A stretch of DNA of 53,244 nucleotides from Nitriliruptorales bacterium. Its GTDB lineage: Bacteria > Actinomycetota > Nitriliruptoria > Nitriliruptorales > Nitriliruptoraceae. The stretch covers positions 1 through 53,244 of the forward strand of contig JAGXFT010000027.1 of NCBI GenBank assembly GCA_024637135.1, written 5' to 3'. The position numbers and the translations under genes are program-made. This document shows, piece by piece, positions 1-8,854 of the stretch. Positions within the stretch are counted from its first letter, which is position 1. Every line of letters begins with the position of its first letter. The notes below the pieces were generated by a model. It worked only from the letters and a program-made list of their open reading frames with translations. It searched no databases and was not told where the DNA came from.

Positions 1-1017
1 GGCGGCCTCTTCTGCGGCGGCGGCCTCGGCGGCCGCCACGCGGGCGGCCTCGGCGGCAGCGGCCTCCTCGGCCGCGACCCGCGCGGCTTCCTCGGCTGCG
101 GCCTCTTCGGCGGCGACCCGCTCGGCCTCCAGCTCGGCCTGGCGTCGGGCCTCCTCCTCGCGGCGCCGCTCCGCCTCGGCCTCACGACGACGACGTTCCT
201 CTTCCTCACGGCGACGTCGTTCGGCCTCGCGCTGCTCGATGCGGTCGTTGATCGCCAGGATCTCGGCCTCGAGGCTGGCGGCCGACGAGCCCAGCTCGGC
301 CGCACGCTCGGACAGGCCGACCCGGAGGCGCTCGGCCTCGGCGAGGTCGGCCGCGACCTGGTCGCGGACCTCGCCGGCCTCCTGGCTGCGGACGCCGATC
401 AGCCCCTGCTTGCGCGCCAGTTCGTCCACCACGAGGTCGAGTTCGCGCTGGCTCGCCTCGGCCTCCTCGGCCTCCGACCGGTCGGTCTCGGCAACGCGGG
501 CCACCGTGTTGGCGCGGTCGATGGCCATGTCGGTCGAGGTGGCCTCGAACATGATCAGGACGGGGGTGGTCCCGCCGTGCATGTACAGGCGTCGGGCACG
601 TTGGGTGATCCGGCCCCGAGCCTGTTCCACCTCGGCCTGCAGGTCCAGCATCTGGTCGACCAGTTCCTCGGCCTCCCCGGCGAGGTCGTCCAGTTCCGCG
701 TCCAGTGCGGCCAGCCGTTCCTCGGCCTCGGCGAGGGACTGGTCGATCTCGACGACGCGGTCGCGCACGTCGGCGAGTTCGGCCGTCGTCGAGTCGATCT
801 CCGCGCGGGTGGTGGACAGGTCCGACGTGGTGTCGGCGAGGTCGTCCTCCAGCGTCTGCGCCCGGGCCAGGCCCGGCACGGTCAGCATGGCAGCGGCCAC
901 GACGGCAGCGACCAGGCGGGCCGTGCGGCGGTCGCCGAACGGGCCCCGGCGGCGAGCAGCAGCGACCCGCGAAGCCGGATCGGGCGGGTCGGACGGGAGT
1001 GGTGACGATGACGGCAT
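1..1017 (-). CDS. Secreted coiled-coil protein, PcsB/EnvC-like N-terminal region (3' end cut by window)
   Basis: The reverse frame is open from an ATG at 1017 to the window edge (339 codons, no stop), so the C-terminus is missing. The N-terminus has Arg-rich residues and then a hydrophobic stretch ending near ALARAQ-like residues (about residues 35-53), which fits a signal peptide. Next comes a long heptad-rich coiled coil (about 55-230) with a Gly-rich interruption (RRLYMHGGTTP) typical of the PcsB/EnvC type of peptidoglycan-hydrolase coiled coils. The last 80 or so visible residues are Arg/Glu and then Ala/Glu low-complexity repeats. Relatives usually end in an NlpC/P60 or M23 peptidase domain, which would lie beyond base 1; that is inference. 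In-frame GTG, TTG and ATG codons lie just upstream (1023-1029), and none has a good Shine-Dalgarno, so the exact start is uncertain. Confidence 0.75.
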   Translation of the reverse strand, partial: MPSSSPLPSDPPDPASRVAAARRRGPFGDRRTARLVAAVVAAAMLTVPGLARAQTLEDDLADTTSDLSTTRAEIDSTTAELADVRDRVVEIDQSLAEAEERLAALDAELDDLAGEAEELVDQMLDLQAEVEQARGRITQRARRLYMHGGTTPVLIMFEATSTDMAIDRANTVARVAETDRSEAEEAEASQRELDLVVDELARKQGLIGVRSQEAGEVRDQVAADLAEAERLRVGLSERAAELGSSAASLEAEILAINDRIEQREAERRRREEEERRRREAEAERRREEEARRQAELEAERVAAEEAAAEEAARVAAEEAAAAEAARVAAAEAAAAEEAA

Positions 1018-1285
1018 GAACATCAACACTAGTGAGGAGTGGGGCACCTGTGGCCAAGCGAGGCCAGTGTCCACTCGGACAGGCAGCGAAGGTTTTGTAC
1101 TGATTTGGGGAAAGATGCGCTGGATGTGGCGAATGATCGATGTGTGCGCGGGGGGAAATCCGTTGCCTGCCACCGTCGGCAATCTCGGTGTGGCGACGAC
1201 ACCGTCAGTACCGTGGCGGCCCCGGCACCTCCCGGCGCACGCCCCGACCGGGTCCTCGACGAGCCCTGACGCGGAGTCAACGACG
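1018..1285. promoter_or_regulatory. Divergent intergenic region between the coiled-coil gene and korA, with a possible structured leader
   Basis: 268 bp without a convincing gene. It must carry promoters for both flanking genes, but I cannot pick clear -35/-10 pairs. On the minus strand, 30-65 nt before the coiled-coil gene, bases 1047-1083 can fold into two adjacent hairpins (TGGCC/GGCCA and GTCC/GGAC) closed by CCT/AGG. This could be a structured 5' leader. It does not match the c-di-AMP riboswitch often found before actinobacterial wall hydrolases. Confidence 0.35.
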
Positions 1286-3280
1286 ATGCAGGCGGACCAT
1301 CCGGACCACGACCCCTCCACCGTCCCCGACCATGACGGCGGCACCCCGTCGCCGTCGACGAGGCCGACCTCCAACGTGCGCCTCCATGGTGCCGTCATCC
1401 GCTTCGCCGGCGACTCCGGCGACGGGATGCAACTGACGGGGGGCCGGTTCACGTCGGAGTCGGCCGTTGTCGGCAACGACCTGTCGACGCTGCCCGACTT
1501 CCCGGCCGAGATCCGCGCACCCGCGGGGACCCTCGCCGGCGTGTCGAGCTTCCAGGTCCACTTCTCCGACCAGGACATCCACACGCCGGGCGACGAGCCC
1601 GACGTGCTGGTCGCCATGAACCCCGCGGCGCTCGCCAAGCACCTGGGCGCGGTGGCCTCCGGCGGCACGCTGATCATCAACGCCGACGCGTTCACGCGTC
1701 GCAACCTGGGCAAGGCGGGCTACGACACCAACCCGCTGGAGGACGACAGCCTCCACGACTTCCGGGTCCACGAGGTGCCCATCACCGACCTGACCCTGCG
1801 GGCGCTGGCCGACGACGTGTCGGAGGGACTCCTCAACAAGAAGGAGGCCGAGCGCGCCAAGAACATGTTCGCACTCGGGCTTGTGTCGTGGATGTTCTCG
1901 CGCCCGATCGAACCCACGGTCGAGTGGCTGGAGACCAAGTTCGCCAATGCCCCGGCGATCGCCAACGCCAACGTCCGGGTCCTGCACGCCGGGCATGCCT
2001 ACGGCGAGACCACCGAGGCGTTCGTCTACACCTACGAGGTCCCGGCCGCGCCGCTGCGGGCCGGCCGCTACCGCCAGATCACCGGCAACCAGGCGCTGGC
2101 CTACGGGTTGGTCGCCGCCAGCGTCCAGTCCGGCCTCGACATCTTCTACGGCTCGTACCCGATCACGCCCGCGTCCGACATCCTCCACGAACTGTCCCGC
2201 CTCAAGCACTTCGGGGTCCGCACCTTCCAGGCCGAGGACGAGATCGCCGCCATCGGCTCGGCCCTCGGTGCCTCCTTCGGTGGGCACCTGGCGGTCACCG
2301 GGACGTCCGGTCCGGGCGTGGCGCTCAAGGGCGAGGCGCTGGGGCTGGCGCTGGCCACCGAACTGCCGCTGGTGCTGATCAACGTCCAGCGTGGTGGACC
2401 CTCCACCGGGTTGCCGACCAAGACCGAGCAGTCCGACCTGTTGCAGGCCATGTTCGGGCGCAACGGCGAGGCGCCCCTGCCGGTGCTGGCCGCGCAGTCA
2501 CCGTCGGACGCCTTCTACGCCGCCTTCGAGGCCGCCAGGATCGCGCTGGTGCATCGCACGCCGGTCATCCTGTTGTCCGACGGCTTCCTGGCGACGTCGT
2601 CGGAGCCGTGGCTGTTGCCCGATCCCTCGACGCTGCCCGACATCGACGTGGCCTTCACCACCGAACCCAACACGCCCGAGGGCTTCGTGCCCCTGCTGCG
2701 CGACCCGGAGACGTTGGCGCGACCGTGGGCACTGCCGGGTACCCCGGGCCTGGCCCACCGCATCGGCGGGCTCGAGAAGGATGCCCGGACCGGCAACATC
2801 TCCTACGACGCCGACAACCACCAGGCCATGACCGAGTTGCGTCACGACAAGGTGAAGGCGGTCGCCGCCTCGCTGCCGCCCCTGGAGGTCGACGATCCGG
2901 ACGCCACCGACGACGGACCGGGAGCCGACCTGCTGGTGATCGGGTGGGGGTCGACCTACGGACCGATCCGGGGCGGCGTCGACCAGGCCCGCGAACGCGG
3001 GCACCGGGTCGCTCGCGTCCACCTGCGCCACCTCAATCCCTTCCCGCGCGACCTCGGCGAGATCCTGCACCGCTACGACCACGTCCTGTTGCCCGAGAAC
3101 AACACCGGGCAGCTGCGGATGCTGCTGCGAGCCGAGTACCTGGTCGACGTCGTCGGCCACAACCGCGTCACCGGCCAACCCCTGCGGGCAGCCGAGGTCG
3201 CCGGCGCGATCGACGACCTGCTCGGGCCGCGCGATCCCGTCGCAGACCAACGCACCGACCCCCAGGAGGTCCCGGCATGA
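1286..3280 (+). CDS. korA: 2-oxoacid:ferredoxin oxidoreductase subunit alpha (gamma-alpha fusion), 2-oxoglutarate type
   Basis: 664 aa. The protein starts with a disordered Asp/Pro/Thr-rich tail. A gamma-type domain follows (about 33-220, with GDSGDGMQLTGG), then the pyrimidine-binding alpha domain (about 240-520, with SYPITPASDILHEL and TSGPG) and a C-terminal transketolase-like part. This is the standard KorA arrangement. With KorB it forms a cytoplasmic TPP enzyme that converts 2-oxoglutarate (or a related 2-oxoacid) plus CoA to the acyl-CoA, CO2 and reduced ferredoxin. The ATG at 1286 is chosen because GGAG lies about 10 nt upstream; the frame is open far upstream (to 239), but that stretch is antisense to the preceding gene and has no domain. 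The stop overlaps korB (ATGA). The exact 2-oxoacid cannot be read from sequence alone. Confidence 0.93.
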   Translation: MQADHPDHDPSTVPDHDGGTPSPSTRPTSNVRLHGAVIRFAGDSGDGMQLTGGRFTSESAVVGNDLSTLPDFPAEIRAPAGTLAGVSSFQVHFSDQDIHTPGDEPDVLVAMNPAALAKHLGAVASGGTLIINADAFTRRNLGKAGYDTNPLEDDSLHDFRVHEVPITDLTLRALADDVSEGLLNKKEAERAKNMFALGLVSWMFSRPIEPTVEWLETKFANAPAIANANVRVLHAGHAYGETTEAFVYTYEVPAAPLRAGRYRQITGNQALAYGLVAASVQSGLDIFYGSYPITPASDILHELSRLKHFGVRTFQAEDEIAAIGSALGASFGGHLAVTGTSGPGVALKGEALGLALATELPLVLINVQRGGPSTGLPTKTEQSDLLQAMFGRNGEAPLPVLAAQSPSDAFYAAFEAARIALVHRTPVILLSDGFLATSSEPWLLPDPSTLPDIDVAFTTEPNTPEGFVPLLRDPETLARPWALPGTPGLAHRIGGLEKDARTGNISYDADNHQAMTELRHDKVKAVAASLPPLEVDDPDATDDGPGADLLVIGWGSTYGPIRGGVDQARERGHRVARVHLRHLNPFPRDLGEILHRYDHVLLPENNTGQLRMLLRAEYLVDVVGHNRVTGQPLRAAEVAGAIDDLLGPRDPVADQRTDPQEVPA

Positions 3281-4320
3281 GTGCCGACGCCGCCCCCACC
3301 GAACTGCCCCAGCATCCCGAGACGTTCTCCAAGAAGGACTTCACGTCCGACCAGGAGGTGCGCTGGTGCCCGGGCTGTGGCGACTACGCCATCCTGGCCA
3401 CGCTGCAGAAGCTGCTGGCGGACCTCGGGCGCAACCCGTCGGAGACCGTGTTCGTGTCCGGCATCGGCTGCTCGAGCCGGTTCCCGTACTACATGGACAC
3501 CTACGGCATCCACTCCATCCACGGTCGCGCCCCGGCGATCGCCACCGGCCTGGCCTCGGCCCGCCCGGACCTGGACGTGTGGGTCATCACCGGGGACGGT
3601 GACGCGTTGTCGATCGGTGGCAACCACCTCATCCACGCGCTCCGCCGCAACGTCGACATCACGATCCTGCTGTTCAACAACGAGATCTACGGGCTGACCA
3701 AGGGCCAGTACTCGCCGACCTCACCGATGGGCTCGATCCACAAGTCGACCCCGATGGGTTCGATCGACCGACCGCTGAGCCCGGTCTCGCTGGCCCTTGG
3801 GGCCGAGGCCACGTTCGTCGCACGCACGGTCGACACGGATCGCAAGCACCTCACCGAGGTCCTGACCGCGGCCCACGCCCACCGAGGTGCCTCGCTGGTG
3901 GAGATCTACCAGAACTGCGTCGTCTTCAACGACGACTTCTACCACGAGATCATGGACCGGGACACCAAGGTCATCAACCAGATCCCGTTGGTCATCGGCG
4001 AACCGATCACCTTCGGGCCCGACGGCGAGAAGGCGGTCGTGGCCGACGACGACGGGTCGTTGCGGATCGTGCCGACCGCCGAGGCCGGTGACCGGATCGT
4101 GGTCCACGACCCGTCCCGCACCGAACCGACCACCGCCTTCGCGTTGTCGCGGTTGTCCCACAACCCGACCGGACCGACGCCGCTGGGCATCTTCCGCCAG
4201 GTGGAGCGTCCGGTCTACGACGACCTGATCAACGCCCAGGTCGAGGAGGCCGTGGCCTCACGCGGGCGCGGCAGTCTCGAGGAGTTGCTGTCGGCGGGCA
4301 GCACGTGGGACGTCGCCTGA
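3277..4320 (+). CDS. korB: 2-oxoacid:ferredoxin oxidoreductase subunit beta
   Basis: 347 aa. TPP-binding beta subunit that partners KorA. Visible signatures are RWCPGCGDYAIL near residue 30 (cysteine motif/TPP pocket), GIGCSSRFPYY, and the TPP/Mg motif GDGDALSIGGNH near residue 110, followed by NNEIYGLTKGQ. The ATG overlaps the korA stop by four bases and has a strong AGGAGG a few nt upstream, so the two subunits are translationally coupled. The C-terminal 80 or so residues carry a regulatory-looking extension usual in actinobacterial KorB. A GC-rich inverted repeat lies directly after the stop. Confidence 0.93.
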   Translation: MSADAAPTELPQHPETFSKKDFTSDQEVRWCPGCGDYAILATLQKLLADLGRNPSETVFVSGIGCSSRFPYYMDTYGIHSIHGRAPAIATGLASARPDLDVWVITGDGDALSIGGNHLIHALRRNVDITILLFNNEIYGLTKGQYSPTSPMGSIHKSTPMGSIDRPLSPVSLALGAEATFVARTVDTDRKHLTEVLTAAHAHRGASLVEIYQNCVVFNDDFYHEIMDRDTKVINQIPLVIGEPITFGPDGEKAVVADDDGSLRIVPTAEAGDRIVVHDPSRTEPTTAFALSRLSHNPTGPTPLGIFRQVERPVYDDLINAQVEEAVASRGRGSLEELLSAGSTWDVA

Positions 4321-4355
4321 CCCGACCGCTCGGAGCCGTCGTCAGCCCGGTCGGG
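4321..4355 (+). terminator. Candidate terminator hairpin after korB
   Basis: CCCGACCG at 4321-4328 can pair with CGGTCGGG at 4348-4355 around a 19-nt loop, directly after the korB stop and between convergent korB and the MarR gene. There is no U-tract. The long loop makes this only a moderate candidate. Confidence 0.4.
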
Positions 4356-4383
4356 TGCCGTCGACCTGATCGTCGGTTCGGGG

Positions 4384-4899
4384 TCAGGCCGGATCGCCGC
4401 CGCCCAGGATGGCGTCCTCGAGACCGGCCATCAATCGGTGCAGCAGGTCGACCAGGTTCGCCTGGTCGTCGTTGGAGATGTCGCCCAGGGCAGCGGCCAT
4501 CACCCGGTCGCGGTGGGTGTGGAGCCGGGCGACCCGCGCGGTCCCGTCGTCCGTCAGGGCCAGCACCACCGACCGACGGTCGTTGGGGTCGCGGGAGCGG
4601 TCCAGCAGGCCGTCGCGGACCAGCGAGTCGATCGTGCGCGAGGCGTTGGACAGGTGGGTCAGGCACTGCTGGGCCACCGCCGACACGTTCACGGCGCCCT
4701 CGTCGATCGCCAGCAGCGCCGCGAACTGTCCGGGGGAGAGGTCCACCGCGGCCCCCATGCGTTCGGCCCCCTCGGCGGCCAGGGTCCGGAAGCGTGCCAT
4801 CACCGCGGACAGGTCCTCGACCGTGTCGAGGTCGTCGGATGCGGCGGTGGCGTCTCGCGCGGCCCGTGCGTCGGGGCCGGCGGTGGGAGTGATGGTCAT
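4384..4899 (-). CDS. MarR-family transcriptional regulator
   Basis: 171 aa from the ATG at 4899. A winged helix-turn-helix MarR fold is recognisable: a dimerisation helix near the start, LSPGQFAALLAI, the recognition region NVSAVAQQCLTHLSNASRTIDSLVRDGLLDR, and the wing RDPNDRRSVVLALTDDG with the family's D-x-R-D/N-R-R signature. It is transcribed away from the MMPL transporter gene. An AT-rich inverted repeat in the shared intergenic region is a good candidate operator, so it may repress that transporter and itself in response to a small ligand. The frame stays open upstream to 5001, but that would run across the operator-like palindrome; the ATG at 4899 gives the usual family length. Confidence 0.85.
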   Translation of the reverse strand: MTITPTAGPDARAARDATAASDDLDTVEDLSAVMARFRTLAAEGAERMGAAVDLSPGQFAALLAIDEGAVNVSAVAQQCLTHLSNASRTIDSLVRDGLLDRSRDPNDRRSVVLALTDDGTARVARLHTHRDRVMAAALGDISNDDQANLVDLLHRLMAGLEDAILGGGDPA

Positions 4900-4924
4900 C
4901 GCGGTGTGGCCCCCGACCGGTTCA

Positions 4925-4964
4925 TGTGCGGTTCTGCAGGTGTGTGTGCGGTTTGGCATGTGTG
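4925..4964. repeat. Tandem 20-bp imperfect direct repeat in the MarR/MMPL intergenic region
   Basis: Two adjacent 20-bp units (4925-4944 and 4945-4964) share TGTGCGGTT at the left and TGTG at the right, and a third partial unit (TGTGCGCC) follows at 4963-4970. The repeats lie upstream of the MarR start. They could be binding sites or simple slippage. Confidence 0.6.
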
Positions 4965-4977
4965 TGCGCCTGATGAT

Positions 4978-5003
4978 AGTTTCATTCGGCAAGTAATTCA
5001 ACT
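4978..5003. promoter_or_regulatory. Candidate MarR operator (26-bp inverted repeat)
   Basis: AGTT at 4978, ATT at 4984, AAT at 4995 and AACT at 5000 form a symmetric palindrome with an 8-bp centre: AGTTnnATT and its exact complement. It is the most AT-rich spot in the region and lies 34 bp before the transporter start and 78 bp before the MarR start. Size and position suit a MarR dimer. Confidence 0.5.
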
Positions 5004-5036
5004 CTCCCGCCCCGCCAGTCGCCGTCGAGGTTCGCC

Positions 5037-7586
5037 GTGCAAGCCATCATCCGTGCCATCCAGGCCGTCGTCCGTCGGTCGCCCGTCGGGGTCATCGTCG
5101 GAATCCTCGTCCTCACCGGGATCTTCGGGGCCTCGGTCTCGCTTGCCGAACAGGAGCAGGGCTTCCAGAACTTCCTGCCCGACAACGAGATCTCCGCCAC
5201 GCAGGACACCATCGCGCAACGGTTCTCGTCCGGGGACCGCGCCGCGGTCCAGATCAGCGTGTACGCACCCGAGGGCGGCGACATGCTGTCGGCGGACGGC
5301 ATCGTGGCGGCCCAGTCCCTGGTCCAGCAGTTGCGGTCGGACCCGACCATCGCCGACGCCCTGGTCGAGGAGTCCGAGCAGCAGGCTGCGATCATCACGT
5401 GGGGGGACCTGGTGCTGGGCGCCGCCGCCCAGCAGGGCATCGACCCGGCGACGCTGACCGACGACCAGGTCGATGAGTTGTACACCGCGGCCCTGGCCGG
5501 GATCCCCGAGCAGCAGCGAGGCCTGCTGTCGGCGACCCTGGGGGGTGAGCGCACCGACACGTCCGCCACCGCCGGGGTCGCGATCGTGTTCGTGGAGTCC
5601 GACGCCATCGCCGAGGACGGCAGCAGCCCCGTACAGGCCGCCGTCACCGACCTGCGCCAGGACCTCCCCGGTGGCTTCGAGGTCCGTCCACTGGACATCG
5701 CGGCCCTGACGGCCGGCATCTCCGAATCGATCCAGAGCCAGCTCACCACCCTGCTGGGGGCCGCCTTCGGGGTCATCGTCCTGATCCTGGTGCTGATCTA
5801 CCGCCGCCCGACCGACGTCATCACGTCGATGCTCGGCCTGGTGTTCACGATCGTTTGGATGCAGGGCATCACCGCGCTGATGGGTCCGGGCGGGCTGGGC
5901 TGGGTCGGCGGCCAGAGCGAGATGTCGACCGCCATCCCGATCCTGCTGGTCGGGCTGGGCGTCGACTACGGCATTCACCTGACCATGCGCTACCGCGAGG
6001 AGCGCGCCACCGGGCTGGAGCCGGGAGGGGCCGCCACGGCGGCCATCGGAGCGGTCGGGGTCGCGCTGGTGCTGGCCACGATCACCACGGTCGTCGGCTT
6101 CCTCACCAACCTGTCCAACCCGCTGCCGCCGCTCCAGGACTTCGGCGTGTTCGCTGCGGTCGGGGTCATCTCCGCCTTCGTCATCATGCTCACCTTCGTG
6201 CCGGCCGTTCGGGTGCTGGTCGACCGCCGCCGTGCCGCCCGTGGCTCGCTCACCGACGAGCGCAGCCAGTCCAGCGAGCCCGGCCTGCTCGGCCGCGCCG
6301 CCGGGGCGATGGCACCGCTGGCCGTGAACCGCTCGTGGGCCGTGTTGGGTGCCACCGGCGTCCTGGTGCTGATCGGCGCGTTCGGGGCGACCGGACTGTC
6401 GACCGAGTTCAGCCAGACCGAGTTCTTCCCCAGCGACTCCCCGGCCCTGGCCGAGATCGAGCGCGCCCAGGACGCCTTCCAGGGTGACGTCACCGAACAG
6501 ACCCAGGTGCTGGTGACCGGCGACGACCTCGCCACGCCGGCCGCGCTGAACGCGCTCGCCGACTTCTCGACCGACGTCACCGACAACGAGGACGTGCGCG
6601 CCGAGGTGCCGGTGGACTCCGTCGCGACCCGGTTGGCCGGCATCCAGACCACGATTGCCGACCAGGCCGCCTCGGGGGAGCAGTCAGAGCCGCCACCCGG
6701 GGTCGACCCGGACATGCTGCGCGAGTTCGCCACCACCCTGCTCACCAGTGGCTTCGGGACGCCGCAGGGCGTGTCCGACGGCACCGACGTGGCCGTGCTC
6801 TACGACGGCCTGTTGGCGCTCGACCCGTCCGCCTCCGGGGTCCTTGCCACACGTAACGACGGCACCGTCGACGCGGCGCTGGTGACGGTCCCGACCTCGG
6901 CCGGCGAGTCCGTCGACGACCTCCGCGTGGCCCTGGAGGACGACGCCCAGCCGCTGGCGGACGCCGAACTCGACTACGCCATGGCCTCGGACGGGCTGCT
7001 GGTGGACCTGGTCCTGGGCAAGTTGCAGGCCAGCCAGATCCGCGGCCTGGTCATCACCCTGGTGGCCTCGATGATCATCCTCGCGATCGCCTTCTGGGCG
7101 CGGGAGCGCAAGCCGCTGCTGGGCGTGCTGGCGATCCTGGCGGTCGCCGTCGTCGTCGCCTGGGTGTTCGGGATCATGGCCGCCGTCGGGATCCCGTTCA
7201 ACGTGCTGACCGCCATGGTGTCGGCGCTGGCCATCGGCATCGGGGTGCCGTTCGGCATCCACGTGGTCAACCGCTTCCTGGAGGATCGCCGGACCCATCC
7301 CGACACGCTGTCGGCGATGACCGACACCCTCCGCAACACCGGCGGCGCCCTGGTCGGATCGGCGGTCACCACGATGGCCGGGTTCGGGATGCTGGTGTTC
7401 TCCACCATCTCGCCGTTCCGCCAGTTCGGGATCGTGCTGGCGCTGACGATCGGGCTCGCGCTGCTGTCGTCGATCATCGTCCTGCCCGCGATGCTGGCCG
7501 TGTGGGCGCGTCGACACGAGTTCCAGCCGACCGAGCCGACCTCGGTGCCCACCGACGCGACGGCCCCACCGGCCGTCCACGCCTGA
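5037..7586 (+). CDS. MMPL/RND-family membrane transporter (HAE3-like)
   Basis: 849 aa from a GTG at 5037 with GAGG 6 nt upstream. One N-terminal membrane helix (about 17-38) is followed by a large extracytoplasmic loop, a five-helix bundle (about 235-400), a second helix and loop (about 430-650) and a second five-helix bundle (about 660-835). This is the pseudo-twofold 12-helix layout of RND/MMPL proteins. GLGVDYGIHLTMRYREE and the paired IGIGVPFGIHVVNRFLED are the characteristic membrane motifs of the two halves. Such proteins use the proton gradient to move lipids, hopanoids or amphiphilic drugs. The substrate cannot be told here. It is divergent from the MarR gene, which probably controls it. 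Confidence 0.9.
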   Translation: MQAIIRAIQAVVRRSPVGVIVGILVLTGIFGASVSLAEQEQGFQNFLPDNEISATQDTIAQRFSSGDRAAVQISVYAPEGGDMLSADGIVAAQSLVQQLRSDPTIADALVEESEQQAAIITWGDLVLGAAAQQGIDPATLTDDQVDELYTAALAGIPEQQRGLLSATLGGERTDTSATAGVAIVFVESDAIAEDGSSPVQAAVTDLRQDLPGGFEVRPLDIAALTAGISESIQSQLTTLLGAAFGVIVLILVLIYRRPTDVITSMLGLVFTIVWMQGITALMGPGGLGWVGGQSEMSTAIPILLVGLGVDYGIHLTMRYREERATGLEPGGAATAAIGAVGVALVLATITTVVGFLTNLSNPLPPLQDFGVFAAVGVISAFVIMLTFVPAVRVLVDRRRAARGSLTDERSQSSEPGLLGRAAGAMAPLAVNRSWAVLGATGVLVLIGAFGATGLSTEFSQTEFFPSDSPALAEIERAQDAFQGDVTEQTQVLVTGDDLATPAALNALADFSTDVTDNEDVRAEVPVDSVATRLAGIQTTIADQAASGEQSEPPPGVDPDMLREFATTLLTSGFGTPQGVSDGTDVAVLYDGLLALDPSASGVLATRNDGTVDAALVTVPTSAGESVDDLRVALEDDAQPLADAELDYAMASDGLLVDLVLGKLQASQIRGLVITLVASMIILAIAFWARERKPLLGVLAILAVAVVVAWVFGIMAAVGIPFNVLTAMVSALAIGIGVPFGIHVVNRFLEDRRTHPDTLSAMTDTLRNTGGALVGSAVTTMAGFGMLVFSTISPFRQFGIVLALTIGLALLSSIIVLPAMLAVWARRHEFQPTEPTSVPTDATAPPAVHA

Positions 7587-7591
7587 CCCCG

Positions 7592-7659
7592 CCACCACCT
7601 CCATCGAGTGTGCTGATCGGCCCCGCATCTGGGGGCGATCCGCACACTCGAGGTGGTGT
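7592..7659. terminator. Long imperfect palindrome after the MMPL gene (probable terminator)
   Basis: The arm beginning CACCACCTC at 7593 and the arm ending GAGGTGGTG at 7658 are reverse complements over more than 20 bp, apart from a 3-nt insertion and one mismatch. An inner CCCC/GGGG extension continues towards the centre, so nearly the whole 68 bp folds into one hairpin. It starts 6 nt after the MMPL stop. There is no U-tract, as is common for actinobacterial terminators. It could also be a member of a dispersed palindrome family. Confidence 0.6.
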
Positions 7660-7709
7660 GGGGGCCTATCGTCGGCGGCCGAGGACGACGGCGATGACGG
7701 GTGGGACGC

Positions 7710-8753
7710 ATGGCGGACGTGGCGCGAGTCGATGACGTGCCCGACGGGATCGACGCGGCGGCGGTGACCGACTGGCTGTCGTCGCGCGTGGACGTGGTGG
7801 CGCCCCTGTCGTTCGCCACCATCGCGGGTGGCCGCTCCAACCTCACCTTCCACGTGACGGACGCGTCCCAGGGCCACTGGGTGCTGCGGCGGCCACCGCT
7901 GAACTCGGTGCTGGCCTCGGCACACGACGTCATCCGCGAGCACCGCATCATGTCGGCGCTGCAGGACGGGCCGGTCCCGGTGCCACCGCTGGTGGGCGCC
8001 GAGTCCGAGCCCGGCGTGCTCGACGCGCCCTTCTTCGTGATGCACCACGTCGACGCGCTGGTCGTGCGCGAACCCGACGACGCCACCGACCTCGACGCCG
8101 GCGCCCGGCGGCGGGCCGGCGAGTCGCTGGTCGACGTGCTGGTCGACCTCCACGCGGTCGACCCGGACGAGGTGGGACTGGGCGAACTTGGTCGTCGCGA
8201 GGACTACCTCGCCCGCCAGTTGCACGTGTGGCACCGCCAGTACGAGCACGGTGCCTCCCGCGAGGTGCCGGCGATCACGGGCATCCGGGACCGGCTGGCG
8301 GCCCGGGTGCCGGTCCAGCAGCGCGCCACGATCGTCCACGGCGACTATCGGCTCGACAACCTGATGGTGGACCGGGACGGCGAGGTGGTGGCCGTGCTGG
8401 ACTGGGAACTGTGCACGCTGGGCGACCCGTTGGCCGACCTCGGACTGCTGCGCGTCTACTGGAACCCCTTCGACGACGCCAGCGGCCTGCCGATGATCCC
8501 GGCGGCCGCGTCGATCGCGGGGATGCCGACCTGGGAGGAGGTGGTGGCGGGCTACGCCGAGGGGTCGTCGCTGGACCTGTCCGACCTCGACACCTACGTC
8601 GCCTTCGGCTACTGGAAGCTCGCGGTCATCCTCGAAGGTGTGCTGGCGCGGATGGCGGCCGGTGCCTACGGCGACCCCGACCACGACCTGGTCGATCGCT
8701 TCGCCGAGATCGTGGTGGCGCTGCTGGACCGCGCCGACGACGCCAGCGCCTGA
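7710..8753 (+). CDS. Phosphotransferase-fold protein (aminoglycoside phosphotransferase/ACAD10-like family)
   Basis: 347 aa. An APH/choline-kinase fold is indicated by the N-terminal GGRSNLTFHV nucleotide loop, the Lys-bearing strand replaced by LRRPP, the catalytic loop IVHGDYRLDNLMV (HGDxxxxN) near residue 210 and the metal motif AVLDWELCTLGDPLADLG. The HGDYRLDN/DWE pattern with GDPLADLG is typical of the actinobacterial ACAD10/11-type phosphotransferases thought to act on hydroxyacyl-CoA or other small hydroxyl substrates, rather than of true resistance enzymes. The ATG at 7710 has GGTGGGA just upstream; a GTG at 7701 is an in-frame alternative. It sits alone between a strong hairpin and the NYN gene. 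Confidence 0.82.
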   Translation: MADVARVDDVPDGIDAAAVTDWLSSRVDVVAPLSFATIAGGRSNLTFHVTDASQGHWVLRRPPLNSVLASAHDVIREHRIMSALQDGPVPVPPLVGAESEPGVLDAPFFVMHHVDALVVREPDDATDLDAGARRRAGESLVDVLVDLHAVDPDEVGLGELGRREDYLARQLHVWHRQYEHGASREVPAITGIRDRLAARVPVQQRATIVHGDYRLDNLMVDRDGEVVAVLDWELCTLGDPLADLGLLRVYWNPFDDASGLPMIPAAASIAGMPTWEEVVAGYAEGSSLDLSDLDTYVAFGYWKLAVILEGVLARMAAGAYGDPDHDLVDRFAEIVVALLDRADDASA

Positions 8754-8854
8754 CGAGTCGGGATCGACGGGATCGACGGGGCGCCTGGGCGGGTATTCCG
8801 GGCTTTCAGGGTCCTTCGGCGGCCTGCGTGCACGGGACGGGTACTCCTGCCCGC

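Noticed and set aside
239-1285. 349-residue N-terminal extension of KorA in an open frame
   Set aside because: Ser/Arg-rich antisense reading of the coiled-coil gene; KorA family proteins begin near the ATG at 1286, which has a ribosome site.
1018-1285. c-di-AMP (ydaO-type) riboswitch before the coiled-coil gene
   Set aside because: Conserved core segments of that riboswitch could not be found on the minus strand.
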